From NCBI RefSeq assembly GCF_021166475.1, contig NZ_JAJOYS010000001.1:930001-994000 (forward strand): DNA of 64,000 nt, in the 5' to 3' direction. Shown in pieces: positions 54,776-64,000 of the stretch. The DNA comes from Pelagibacterium xiamenense. GTDB taxonomy: Bacteria; Pseudomonadota; Alphaproteobacteria; Rhizobiales; Devosiaceae. The notes under the pieces are model-generated. The model saw nothing but the letters and a program-made list of their open reading frames with translations, searched no databases and was not told the origin of the DNA. The stretch's first letter is position 1; every line of letters begins with the position of its first letter. Both the position numbers and the translations under genes were made by a program.

Positions 54776-55909
54776 ATGACTTCAACCCTTGCTCAACCGA
54801 GCGTGGCCGGCTGGACCGCGCCGAAACTCTCGGTCGTCGTGCCGACCTTCAACGAGCGCGACAACATCGTGCCGCTGATCGACAAGCTCGAGACGGTTTT
54901 CGCCGGCGTGCCGTTCGAAGTCATCGTCGTCGACGACAACAGCCCCGATGGCACCGCCGAACTCGCCAAGACAGTCGCCGGCGAGAGGCCGCATGTGCGC
55001 TGCATCCACCGCATCGGCCGGCGCGGGCTTTCCTCGGCGGTGATCGAGGGCATGGCCTCGAGCGCGGCGGAATTCGTCGCCGTGATCGATGCCGACCACC
55101 AGCACGACGAGTCGATTTTGCCCCGGATGCTCAGCGAGGCCGAAGGCGGCGCGGATATCGTCGTGGGCACGCGTTATGCAGGCGAGGGGTCGTCCGAGGC
55201 CGGCTTTACCAAAGGCCGCCAGACCGGAAGCACGATCGCGACCCGCCTCTCCCAGCTCCTGACCGGCAAGGCGCTGTCCGATCCCATGAGCGGGTTCTTC
55301 CTTCTGCGCCGCGAGCTCTTCAACGCCGTGGTGCCGGGGCTTTCGCGCGAGGGGTTCAAGATCCTGCTCGACATCATCGTGTCGGCCAACCGCAAACGCG
55401 GCGGGATCACGATAGCCGAAGTGCCCTATAGCTTCCGCCCGCGCCATGCCGGCGAGAGCAAGATGAGCCCGCTCATTGCCGCGCAATTCCTCGGGCTCAT
55501 CGTTTCGCAGATTTCCCGCGGCGTTCTGCCCACAAGCTTCCTGCTGTTTTCGCTCGTTGGCGCCAGCGGCGTTTTCGTACATTTGGCGACGCTGACGTTC
55601 GCGTTCGACATGCTGGGCTTTAACTTCGCCAACAGCCAGCTTGTGGCGACGCTTGTGGCGATGACGACGAATTTTATTCTCAACAACGAACTCACCTACG
55701 CCGACAAGCGCCTGCGCGGGCGCCGGTTCTTCACCGGGCTTTTGAGCTTCTATCTCGTGTGCAGCTTCGGCACGCTCGCCAACGTCTCCGTCGCGAGCAT
55801 CATCTATGAGGCGAACCTGGCCAATTTCTTCGTCGCCGGCATTGCGGGGGCGGTGATGAGCGTGGTGTTCAACTACTCGGTGACGCGCACCTTTACGTGG
55901 CGGTCCTAG
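54776..55909 (+). CDS. Family 2 glycosyltransferase fused to GtrA domain
   Basis: A 377-aa fusion. Residues 1-240 form a dolichol-phosphate-mannose-synthase-like GT2 (VVPTFNERDNIVPLID, VVDDNSPDGT, DxD in AVIDADHQHDE). Residues 255-375 hold four helices of the GtrA/DPMS flippase-like type. It would attach a sugar to polyprenyl phosphate at the inner membrane and help flip it. The next gene, 3 bp later, encodes an ArnT-like transferase that could use this carrier. Confidence 0.9.
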   Translation: MTSTLAQPSVAGWTAPKLSVVVPTFNERDNIVPLIDKLETVFAGVPFEVIVVDDNSPDGTAELAKTVAGERPHVRCIHRIGRRGLSSAVIEGMASSAAEFVAVIDADHQHDESILPRMLSEAEGGADIVVGTRYAGEGSSEAGFTKGRQTGSTIATRLSQLLTGKALSDPMSGFFLLRRELFNAVVPGLSREGFKILLDIIVSANRKRGGITIAEVPYSFRPRHAGESKMSPLIAAQFLGLIVSQISRGVLPTSFLLFSLVGASGVFVHLATLTFAFDMLGFNFANSQLVATLVAMTTNFILNNELTYADKRLRGRRFFTGLLSFYLVCSFGTLANVSVASIIYEANLANFFVAGIAGAVMSVVFNYSVTRTFTWRS

Positions 55910-55912
55910 GCC

Positions 55913-57444
55913 ATGGGCGCCCGGACGGCAAACGCCGGCCCCTTCACGCCGGCCCAGGCCACGCTGATCCTGATTGCCGTGACCTTCGTCCTGCGCGCGA
56001 TCGGCGCGGCGTCAATCGGCTGGGGAACAGGGGAGGCCTATTATCTCGCCTCCGCTCGCGTGCCGGCACTGAGCTATTTCGATCAGCCGCCGCTCTCGCT
56101 CTGGACGATCTGGGCGACGCTGACGCTGACGGGCAGCGAAAACGTGCTCGTCATCCGGCTGCCTTTCATTGCCATGTTCGCGGTGTCGACATGGCTGGTC
56201 TATCTCATCGGCAAGCGGCTCCATTCGCCGCTCGGCGGGTTCTATGCCGCGCTGATCGTCAATGCCTGCGTGCTCTTTTCGCTCTCGATCGGCTCATGGA
56301 CGCAGCCTGACGCGCCCATGCTGCTGTTCTGGCTGGCGACGGTCCTCGTACTCGTCGACATCTTTTTCGGCAAAGGCGGCGCGCGGCCCTACCGGAGCTG
56401 GGCGCTGGCGGGCGCGCTGCTCGGGCTGACGTTCCTTTCCAAGTACCACGCGGCATTTCTCGTGGCGGGAACAGGGCTGTTCATCCTCCTCAACCGCGAC
56501 GCCCGGCGCTGGCTGTTTCATCCCGCGCCCTACCTCGCCGTGCTGATCGCGCTCGTCATTTTCTCCCCGGTCATCATCTGGAACGCGCAGAACGGCTGGG
56601 CGTCGTTCGGCTTTCAGGGCGGCCGCGCGCTGGCGGAACAGGATCTCCACTGGGACCGGCTCCTGCGCATGATCTGGGGGCAACTGCTCTATATGGTGCC
56701 GTGGCTCGCGCTCCCGGCGCTGGTTGTCGGCGCGCGCGCGGTCTTTGCCGGACCGCAAGGGCGCTATCCAGGCGATACGCCGGCGGGCGCCGCCGCGCTT
56801 ATGAGCTATATCGGATGGCCGCCGGTCCTTTTTTTCACCATCGTCGCGCTCTGGTCCGACACCCAGTTCCATTTCCACTGGCAGGCGCCGGGCTACCTGA
56901 TGCTCTTCATCCTCATGGGGGCCTGGGCCGCGAACCGGGAAGGCAGGGGCGTGCGCTTCTGGCTCTACGGATCGGCGCTCCTGACGTTCGTCATACTCGC
57001 GCTGCTCATATCCCACGCGGCGACCGGGTGGGGACGGCATGTTGTGCCTGGAGACTGGGAGGATCCGACAGCGCTGCAGTTGCCGTGGACCGAACTGGGC
57101 GAGGAACTCGAGGCATACGGCGCCTTTGAGGCGCCCAAGACCTTTGTCGGGGCGATCAACTGGATCGATTGCGGCTATGTCGATACCCAGGTCGGCGGGC
57201 GCGTGCCGTTCCTATGCATGGGGACGGATATCCGCAATCTGGGGTTCACCGCCGATCCGGAGGCGCTGATCGGCTGGGATGCATACGTGGTCGCCAGGAC
57301 CGGTCGCCCCGACGCGCTCGTCGAGCACTATGGCGATGCGTTCGAAGGCATGGAGCATGTCGGCACCGTTTCAGTCGCCCGGGGTGGTGTCGCGGAGATC
57401 GACGATATCCAGGTGTTCCGGGCTACCGGTTTCCTGGGCGCGCC

Positions 57445-57448
<4 letters not shown>
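55913..57448 (+). CDS. GT39/ArnT-like membrane glycosyltransferase
   Basis: A 511-aa integral membrane glycosyltransferase of the protein-mannosyltransferase/ArnT superfamily with about ten helices. The first periplasmic loop carries GTGEAYYLASARVPALSYFD, resembling the acidic catalytic motif of the family; PDAPMLLFWL is also typical. It would move a sugar from the polyprenyl carrier to lipid A, another glycan or a protein. It forms a two-gene operon with the GT2-GtrA gene. Acceptor unknown. Its stop overlaps the convergent regulator gene. Confidence 0.87.
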
Positions 57449-58869
<1,421 letters not shown>

Positions 58870-59054
58870 AGGGTAGGTCTCTCCTTGCCGCATTGGCGCG
58901 GCCGTTGCGCTGCCTCCACTATTTGCCCATTAGGGTAAACAAACAGTTGGCAAACGCTTTTCCGGTGCGCCCGGCGCCTTTTGCCGCCGCCTCCCTGATG
59001 CTAAAGCTTTATGGGCCAGAAGGATCGATTCCCCATTCGAGGCGGCATACGGGC

Positions 59055-60272
59055 GTGCAGGGTCTTGTCTATCTTTTCATTGCGCTGAGCGGCGCGGGGC
59101 TGGGCGCCGCGGCTTATTTCGTGCTCGCCTTCACGCCGATCGAGGCAGCGCTTCTTGCGCTCATCGTTCTCGTCGGCGGCGCGCTGGTCCACGAGCGCAC
59201 GATGCGCCACCGCGCCGAAGCCAAGCTTCAGAAAGGCGTGAGCGAGATGGGCAAGCTTCTGAGCACCGACGCGCAGGCCGGCCAGGTGCTCTCCAAAAGG
59301 GTCAATGCGCTCATCGAACTCGATCTGGGCGCGCGCATGGAAGTCATCGAAGCCGATATGAGTGTGCTGGGGACCGTCGTCAGGCAGGTGGCGGAAGCGG
59401 TCTCCGAACTCGAGGCCGCCCAGGCCGCGGCCCCCGGACCGACATCGGAGCCCGCGCGCGAAGACCGGCGCCCGCCTCCGCGCCCGACGGTTCCGCTCGC
59501 GGTCGTCGAGGCCGCCCTCGACAACGACCGCCTCGTCCATCACGTCCACCCCATCCTGACGCTGCCGCAACGGCGGCTGCACGCCTATGAACTTTACCCG
59601 CGTCTGAGCCTCGAAGGCGGCAGGCTCGCCGATCCGCCCGAATATATGCCCGTCGGTATCGCGGGCGGCGCCACGGTCATCCGCCGTATCGAGCGGATCT
59701 GCACCGAAGAGGCCATCCGTCTCGTCCGGCGCGCGCGGCTTCTGGGCGAGCCGCTGAAGGTGCACGTTCCGCTCGTGGTATCCTCGCTCGCCGACCGCGC
59801 CTATCTCGACCAGCTTCTGGCGCTGCTTTCGGCCAACCGCGCCGTCAATCCCGATATCTTCTTTGCGCTCGATCACGCCGATTGGGAGGCGCTGGGCAAG
59901 GCTGAAAGCGATAGTCTGGCACTGCTCGTCAAGGAGGGTGCGGGGCTTGCCATCAGGGATGCCGACACGCTGCGGCTCGACTTCGCCGGCCTTGCGGACA
60001 AGGGGGTTCGTTATCTTTCGGTCGACGCCGGCCAGTTCATCGACCGGCCGTCGGCGCTTACCGATTTCCATTCCGCCGACATCGACGACTATGTCCGGCG
60101 CTTCGGGATCAGCCTCGTCCTGGCCGGTACCCGGACCGAACAGCAGATTCTCTCGCTACTCGACGACGATATCAAACTCGCCCAGGGGGACGCGCTGGCC
60201 AAGCCCGGTCCCGTCCGCCCCGACCTTGCTGAAGACGGCAATGACGACCTGCGGGCCGCGGCCGGCCGTTGA
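59055..60272 (+). CDS. Membrane-anchored degenerate EAL-domain protein
   Basis: A 405-aa protein: two N-terminal helices (VQGLVYLFIALSGAGLGAAA, IEAALLALIVLVGGALV), a coiled-coil (about 55-130), a Pro-rich linker, and an EAL-like domain from about residue 150. The EAL motif reads ELY, the NLS region reads VPLVV, the DDFG segment is RDADTLRLDFAG, the catalytic Lys (KID) is Ser (LSVD) and the later Glu is Gly (LAGTRTEQQ). It should not hydrolyse c-di-GMP; a sensor or scaffold role is more likely. GTG 59055 is chosen to place the first helix at the N-terminus; a frame to 58893 is open but lacks a ribosome site. Confidence 0.8.
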   Translation: MQGLVYLFIALSGAGLGAAAYFVLAFTPIEAALLALIVLVGGALVHERTMRHRAEAKLQKGVSEMGKLLSTDAQAGQVLSKRVNALIELDLGARMEVIEADMSVLGTVVRQVAEAVSELEAAQAAAPGPTSEPAREDRRPPPRPTVPLAVVEAALDNDRLVHHVHPILTLPQRRLHAYELYPRLSLEGGRLADPPEYMPVGIAGGATVIRRIERICTEEAIRLVRRARLLGEPLKVHVPLVVSSLADRAYLDQLLALLSANRAVNPDIFFALDHADWEALGKAESDSLALLVKEGAGLAIRDADTLRLDFAGLADKGVRYLSVDAGQFIDRPSALTDFHSADIDDYVRRFGISLVLAGTRTEQQILSLLDDDIKLAQGDALAKPGPVRPDLAEDGNDDLRAAAGR

Positions 60273-60337
60273 CCGGACACTGCCCCGACACGAAATCTTC
60301 AGTGCTGCGCCGCTAGGCTGTACCCGAGCCGATTCGA

Positions 60338-61219
60338 ATGAACGAAAGTGCACCGATGACCGATTTGACCGGCCCCCTCCCGGGCCTTTCCGTATTGACG
60401 TCGCAATACCACGCGATCCTTTCGGACGTCTGGGGCGTCGTTCATAACGGGGTCGCCCAGCATGAAGCGGCGGTCGATGCGCTCACGCGATTCCGCGCCC
60501 AGGGCGGACGCGTCGTCCTTATCACCAATGCTCCGCGCCCGCGCGGTCCAATCATCGCACAACTCGACGCGCTCGGCGTGTCGCGCGATGCCTATGACGG
60601 CCTCATTTCCTCAGGTGATGCGACCCGGACCCTGCTCGAGGGCTACAAGGGCAAGACGATCCACCGGGTCGGACCCGAACAGGACGATATGCTCTTTGAC
60701 GGCCTCGATATCGCGTTCGGCGATGTTGCCGAGGCGAGCGCCGTCGTCGTCACCGATCTCGACACGGACGACGAAACCCCCGACGACTACAGGGACCGCA
60801 TGGAGGCCTGGCTCGCGCGCGGGCTGCCGATGATCTGCGCCAATCCCGACAAGGTGGTCGAGGAGGGCGACCGGCTGGTCTACTGCGGCGGCGCGCTGGC
60901 GGATGCCTATGAGGATGCGGGCGGCCGCGTGATGATGGCGGGCAAGCCCTTCAACCCGATCTACGAGCAGGCCAAGGACATGCTCGATACGGCGGGCGGG
61001 CGCACCTACGCACCCTCGCGCGTCCTGGCAATCGGGGATTCGCTGCGCACCGACGCCATGGGCGCGGCGCAATTCGGCATCGACCTCCTGTTCGTCACCG
61101 GCTCGATCCACGCCGAGGAACTCGACGCCTTCAACAATCCGCCACCCCAGCGGATTGCGAATTTCATCTCGCCCAGCCGGGTGCGCCTTGCGGGGTATAT
61201 GCCAAAGCTGGCGTGGTAG
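60338..61219 (+). CDS. TIGR01459-type HAD-superfamily hydrolase (NagD-like)
   Basis: A 293-aa HAD phosphatase of the IIA (NagD-like) cap class. Motif I reads ILSDVWGVVHNG, where the usual first Asp is kept but the second Asp is Gly-containing (DVWGV), as typical of this subfamily; motif IV is AIGDSLRTDAMGA. The substrate is unknown. Either ATG 60338 or 60356 could be the start. It precedes the minus-strand toxin-antitoxin pair. Confidence 0.87.
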   Translation: MNESAPMTDLTGPLPGLSVLTSQYHAILSDVWGVVHNGVAQHEAAVDALTRFRAQGGRVVLITNAPRPRGPIIAQLDALGVSRDAYDGLISSGDATRTLLEGYKGKTIHRVGPEQDDMLFDGLDIAFGDVAEASAVVVTDLDTDDETPDDYRDRMEAWLARGLPMICANPDKVVEEGDRLVYCGGALADAYEDAGGRVMMAGKPFNPIYEQAKDMLDTAGGRTYAPSRVLAIGDSLRTDAMGAAQFGIDLLFVTGSIHAEELDAFNNPPPQRIANFISPSRVRLAGYMPKLAW

Positions 61220-61226
61220 GTGCGCG

Positions 61227-61442
61227 CTATTCGAGGTGTTCTGCGATCCACATCTTGATCAGCGCTTGCCGGGTGATGCCCAGGCGCTTCGCCTGCCGGT
61301 CCAATCCAGTGACCATCCATACTGGAAAATCGACGTTCACCCGCTTGCTCTCGATGTTCCGGCGCCGGGCTTTCGACCAATCGAATTCGGCGGACACATC
61401 TTCGCCGGCGTCGAACTTCCGGTCCAACTCAGAAGCTTTCAT
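61227..61442 (-). CDS. brnA: BrnA-family antitoxin
   Basis: A 71-aa ribbon-helix-helix antitoxin. The DNA-binding strand and helices are in KRVNVDFPVWMVTGLDRQAK and LGITRQALIKMWIAEHL. It neutralises BrnT and, with it, represses the promoter at 61717. Its start overlaps the brnT coding sequence by 14 bp, which couples the two. Confidence 0.87.
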   Translation of the reverse strand: MKASELDRKFDAGEDVSAEFDWSKARRRNIESKRVNVDFPVWMVTGLDRQAKRLGITRQALIKMWIAEHLE

Positions 61443-61692
61443 AATATTCGATCTCCTCTTTCCGGGCGCGACGGACGGAAATGATGCGCACGGCGTCGCC
61501 CCGATAAGTGCAAACTGCAGCCCAATGTTTGGTCCTGATCATTCCTATGATCAAAAACCGCGGCTCATCCACGGTTCGCGCAGGAACCTCTAGAAGGCGG
61601 TCGTCATTCCAAAGCACCTGTGCGTCTTCGAAATCGATACCGTGTTTTTCGTAGTTCGCCACACTCTTTGCGGGATCATACTCGAACTGCAT
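61429..61692 (-). CDS. brnT: BrnT-family toxin
   Basis: An 87-aa RelE-like ribonuclease toxin of type II. It begins MQFEYDPAKSVANYEKHGID and ends with the active-site region RIISVRRARKEEIEYYE, both typical of BrnT. It inhibits translation by cleaving RNA when free of BrnA. The order toxin then antitoxin is normal for brnTA. GGAAC precedes the start. Confidence 0.9.
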   Translation of the reverse strand: MQFEYDPAKSVANYEKHGIDFEDAQVLWNDDRLLEVPARTVDEPRFLIIGMIRTKHWAAVCTYRGDAVRIISVRRARKEEIEYYESF

Positions 61693-61716
61693 GATGTTCC
61701 ATTTGGTGCGATAATG

Positions 61717-61745
61717 GTATAATTTCTATACAAAACGCATTCCAA
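61717..61745 (-). promoter_or_regulatory. brnTA promoter and autoregulatory operator
   Basis: On the minus strand TTGGAA (61745-61740), 17 bp, TTATAC (61722-61717) form a good sigma-70 promoter 24 bp ahead of brnT. GTATA-N5-TATAC at 61717-61731 overlaps the -10 box and is a plausible BrnA/BrnTA operator. Confidence 0.65.
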
Positions 61746-61869
61746 GATGGAAATCAAGCGGCGGCGGTGTTTTGGCAAAAGCGAGCGCTGCCTGCCTCCC
61801 CCTTGCATCCGCCCCCCGAACAGGGCAGGTTCGCGCGTCAAAAACCGAACCAGCTCCTCACGCGCCCCG

Positions 61870-62856
61870 ATGACCACGACATCCGAATTTTTCCGGCTCG
61901 ACGGCCTTGATGCCGTGCCCGACGCGGCGCGGGGCGGGGTTGTTGCGATCGGGAATTTCGACGGGTTTCACCGCGGGCATCAAAGCGTGTTCGACGCGGC
62001 CAAGGCCATGGCGCGCGAAAAGCATGTGCCGGCGCTGATCCTCACCTTCGAGCCGCACCCGCGCGACGTCTTTGCGCCCGCGCCGTTCCTTCACCGGCTG
62101 ACCTATGCCGGCGACAAGGCCAGGCTCGCCGAGGCGCTGGGCTTCGATGGGCTCGTGGTGTTGCCGTTTTCACGCGATCTTTCAAGCGTCGAGGCGCCGG
62201 ATTTCGTTTCGCGCTATCTGATCGATGCGCTCGGGGCGAGCGGCGTCGTAGCCGGGGCGGATTTTCATTTCGGCAAGGGCCGGGCGGGGACGCCGGAATT
62301 CCTCAAGGCCGAAGGCGAGCGGCGCGGGTTCGGCGTCGAGATCGTCGGGATGCTCGATGAGGGCGACGAGCCGGTTTCCTCCTCGCGCATCCGCGCTGCG
62401 CTGGCCGAAGGCGGGGTCGAGGCGGCGAACCGGCTGCTCGGCTATCACCACTTCATATCCGGCACGGTGATCGAAGGCGATAAGCGCGGGCGGGAGCTTG
62501 GGTATCCCACCGCCAATTTCGCGCTGCCGGAAACAAACGTGCTCGCGCAGGGCGTTTATGGGGTCAAGGTGCGGGTTGCGGGCGAAGTCTTCGGCGGCGT
62601 CGCCGCCTTTGGCAAGCCGATGTTCGACAACACACGCCCGCCATTTGAGGCCTTCATTTTCGATTTCGACCGCGATATCTATGGCCAGACCATAGAGGTG
62701 GCGCTTTTGAGCTATATCCGCGGACAGATGACTTTCGACAGCCTAGATGCGCTCATCGCACAGATGGACGCCGACACGGCGGCTGCGCGAATTACCATCG
62801 CCCAGGCGCGTCCGCTCTCCAGGCTCGACGCCGCGCTGGGCTTTATCGCGGACTGA
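61870..62856 (+). CDS. ribF: Bifunctional riboflavin kinase/FAD synthetase
   Basis: A 328-aa enzyme making FMN then FAD. The N-terminal adenylyltransferase has VAIGNFDGFHRGHQ and the later VSSSRIRAAL; the C-terminal riboflavin kinase has GRELGYPTANFALP and GVYGVKV. Length is normal. ATG 61870 gives the right N-terminus although no good ribosome site precedes it. It is followed by ileS, the arrangement common in many bacteria. Confidence 0.94.
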   Translation: MTTTSEFFRLDGLDAVPDAARGGVVAIGNFDGFHRGHQSVFDAAKAMAREKHVPALILTFEPHPRDVFAPAPFLHRLTYAGDKARLAEALGFDGLVVLPFSRDLSSVEAPDFVSRYLIDALGASGVVAGADFHFGKGRAGTPEFLKAEGERRGFGVEIVGMLDEGDEPVSSSRIRAALAEGGVEAANRLLGYHHFISGTVIEGDKRGRELGYPTANFALPETNVLAQGVYGVKVRVAGEVFGGVAAFGKPMFDNTRPPFEAFIFDFDRDIYGQTIEVALLSYIRGQMTFDSLDALIAQMDADTAAARITIAQARPLSRLDAALGFIAD

Positions 62857-62883
62857 CCTTCTGTTTGGTCGCGTTCTCGAACC

Positions 62884-62906
62884 GCAAAAGTGGTACCCAC
62901 TTTTGC
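62884..62906. repeat. REP-like palindrome before ileS
   Basis: GCAAAAGTGG-TAC-CCACTTTTGC is a perfect 10+3+10 inverted repeat between ribF and ileS. It resembles the GCAAAAGTG...TTTTGC palindromic units scattered in rhizobial genomes. Without a T-run it is probably not a terminator. Confidence 0.55.
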
Positions 62907-62993
62907 TGAGAACCCTCAAAACCGTTGGATAAACCGGGCTGCACTGCTAAAAGCGGCCCAACCCCGAAATCTCCGAAGATTTTGCGAGTAGCA

Positions 62994-64000
62994 ATGACCG
63001 ATACTGCACCGGGCGCGACGACCGAGCGCGACTATTCGACAACGCTTTTCCTGCCCCAGACCGAATTTCCCATGCGGGCCGGTCTGCCAAAGCGCGAGCC
63101 CGATTGGCTTAAGCGCTGGGAGGACATGCACCTATATGAACGCCTGCGCGAACAAAGCGCCGACAAGCCCAAATTCACCCTCCACGACGGCCCGCCCTAC
63201 GCCAACGGCAATATCCATATCGGGCACGCGCTCAACAAGACGCTCAAGGATCTGGTATCGCGCTCGATGCAGATGCTGGGGTACAACGCGGCCTATGTGC
63301 CGGGTTGGGACTGCCACGGCCTGCCCATCGAATGGAAGATCGAGGAGCAGTACCGCGCCAAGGGCAAGAACAAGGACGAGGTGCCCATCAACGAATTCCG
63401 TGCCGAGTGCCGGACATTTGCCGATCACTGGATCGACGTGCAGCGCGAGGAATTCAAGCGCCTGGGCGTGATGGGGGATTGGGACAACCCGTACCTCACC
63501 ATGAGCTTCGACGCCGAAGCGCAGATCGCGCGCGAGCTGATGAAGGTCGCAAAGGCCGGGCAGCTTTATCGCGGGTCCAAGCCGGTGATGTGGAGTGTGG
63601 TCGAGCGGACCGCGCTGGCCGAGGCCGAGATCGAATATCAGGACTATGAGAGCGATGCGGTCTGGGTGAAGTTTCCTGTAACAAGACAGGTCTGGGCAGA
63701 CGATGCGCCTGAGGAAAAGTTCTTGGACGCATTTGTCGTCATCTGGACCACCACCCCTTGGACCATTCCCGCCAATCGCGCGGTGTCATATTCATCCAAA
63801 CTCGAGTATGGCCTTTATGAAGTTGATACCGCCGAGAACGATTTTGGTCCGCAGCCAGGTGAAAAGCTGATTTTTGCCGACGCGCTCGCGGAAGAGTGCG
63901 CGGCTAAGGCCAAGCTGAAGTTCAAGCGTATCTCGAGCGTGAGCGCTGACGAACTTGCCGCGATCACCTGTCACCATCCGCTGCGCGGCCTCGGTGGCGG
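62994..64000 (+). CDS. ileS: Isoleucyl-tRNA synthetase (5' part, cut by window edge)
   Basis: The first 335 codons of a class Ia synthetase charging tRNA-Ile. The catalytic HIGH motif is in [12 protein letters not shown], preceded by [11 protein letters not shown], and [13 protein letters not shown] follows; the editing domain begins with [17 protein letters not shown]. The KMSKS motif and anticodon domain lie beyond 64000. Start at ATG 62994 gives the expected short N-terminal extension. Confidence 0.95.
   Translation, partial: MTDTAPGATTERDYSTTLFLPQTEFPMRAGLPKREPDWLKRWEDMHLYERLREQSADKPKFTLHDGPPYANGNIHIGHALNKTLKDLVSRSMQMLGYNAAYVPGWDCHGLPIEWKIEEQYRAKGKNKDEVPINEFRAECRTFADHWIDVQREEFKRLGVMGDWDNPYLTMSFDAEAQIARELMKVAKAGQLYRGSKPVMWSVVERTALAEAEIEYQDYESDAVWVKFPVTRQVWADDAPEEKFLDAFVVIWTTTPWTIPANRAVSYSSKLEYGLYEVDTAENDFGPQPGEKLIFADALAEECAAKAKLKFKRISSVSADELAAITCHHPLRGLGG

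Overview
The window comes from a GC-rich alphaproteobacterium, most likely a member of the Hyphomicrobiales (Rhizobiales) close to Devosia/Pelagibacterium. This is inferred from several features: an Irr-type ICE box, a general-stress (EcfG-type) promoter, the alpha-glucoside agl operon, a CIRCE-controlled groESL, a tRNA-His with A73 and no G-1 beside a long divergent HisRS, and short-form HisG with HisZ. No prophage, IS transposase or CRISPR array was seen; the DNA reads as ordinary chromosome with metabolic islands. The left edge cuts a transporter operon and the right edge cuts ileS.

Layout. 1-7.8 kb: an uncharacterised catabolic cluster (tripartite-transporter receptor, two xylose-isomerase-like TIM barrels, Gfo/Idh/MocA dehydrogenase, DUF993 aldolase-like protein, enolase-superfamily enzyme, CysQ-like phosphatase). 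A shared 16-bp palindrome marks its divergent promoter and the receptor promoter. 7.8-13.3 kb: SLC13 permease, MgtC-like protein, a DUF3008 stress peptide behind an EcfG-type promoter, an orphan receiver protein, a degenerate aminoglycoside-phosphotransferase-like protein that seems to start at ATC, and an AEC transporter. 13.3-16.7 kb: the ATP-grasp/alpha-E/transglutaminase peptide-synthesis-type locus, with the transglutaminase lacking its cysteine. 16.8-27.4 kb: cupin, alpha-glucosidase, AbrB transporter, M20 peptidase, rsmJ, DoxX, etfBA, aromatic aminotransferase, transaldolase, Mrp ATPase.

27.5-37.5 kb is an alpha-glucoside utilisation region: GH1 beta-glucosidase under its own LacI-type operator, then aglEFG, divergent aglR/aglA, and aglK. 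The CCAAAACGTTTTGG operator sits before both aglE and aglA. AglK carries a histone-H1-like basic tail. 37.5-41.5 kb is an Fe(III) uptake system (fbpB, fbpA, fbpC on the minus strand) with an ICE box before fbpA. 41.5-46.3 kb holds a sensor kinase lacking its phospho-accepting histidine, tRNA-His, an L,D-transpeptidase, tag and a DUF1127 protein. 46.8-50.2 kb is hisS-hisZ-hisG. 50.2-54.6 kb holds DoxX, two tail-to-tail TauE-type permeases and groESL. 54.8-64 kb holds GT2-GtrA and ArnT-like glycosyltransferases, a sigma-54 activator, a degenerate EAL protein, a HAD phosphatase, the BrnT/BrnA toxin-antitoxin, ribF and the start of ileS.

Two themes run across the window. At least four proteins keep a known enzyme fold but have lost catalytic residues (APH-like, transglutaminase, histidine kinase, EAL). 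And a roughly 300-bp dispersed repeat with a 129-bp nearly perfect core lies in opposite orientations at about 29.1 and 45.9 kb, flanking the agl-fbp-tRNA segment.
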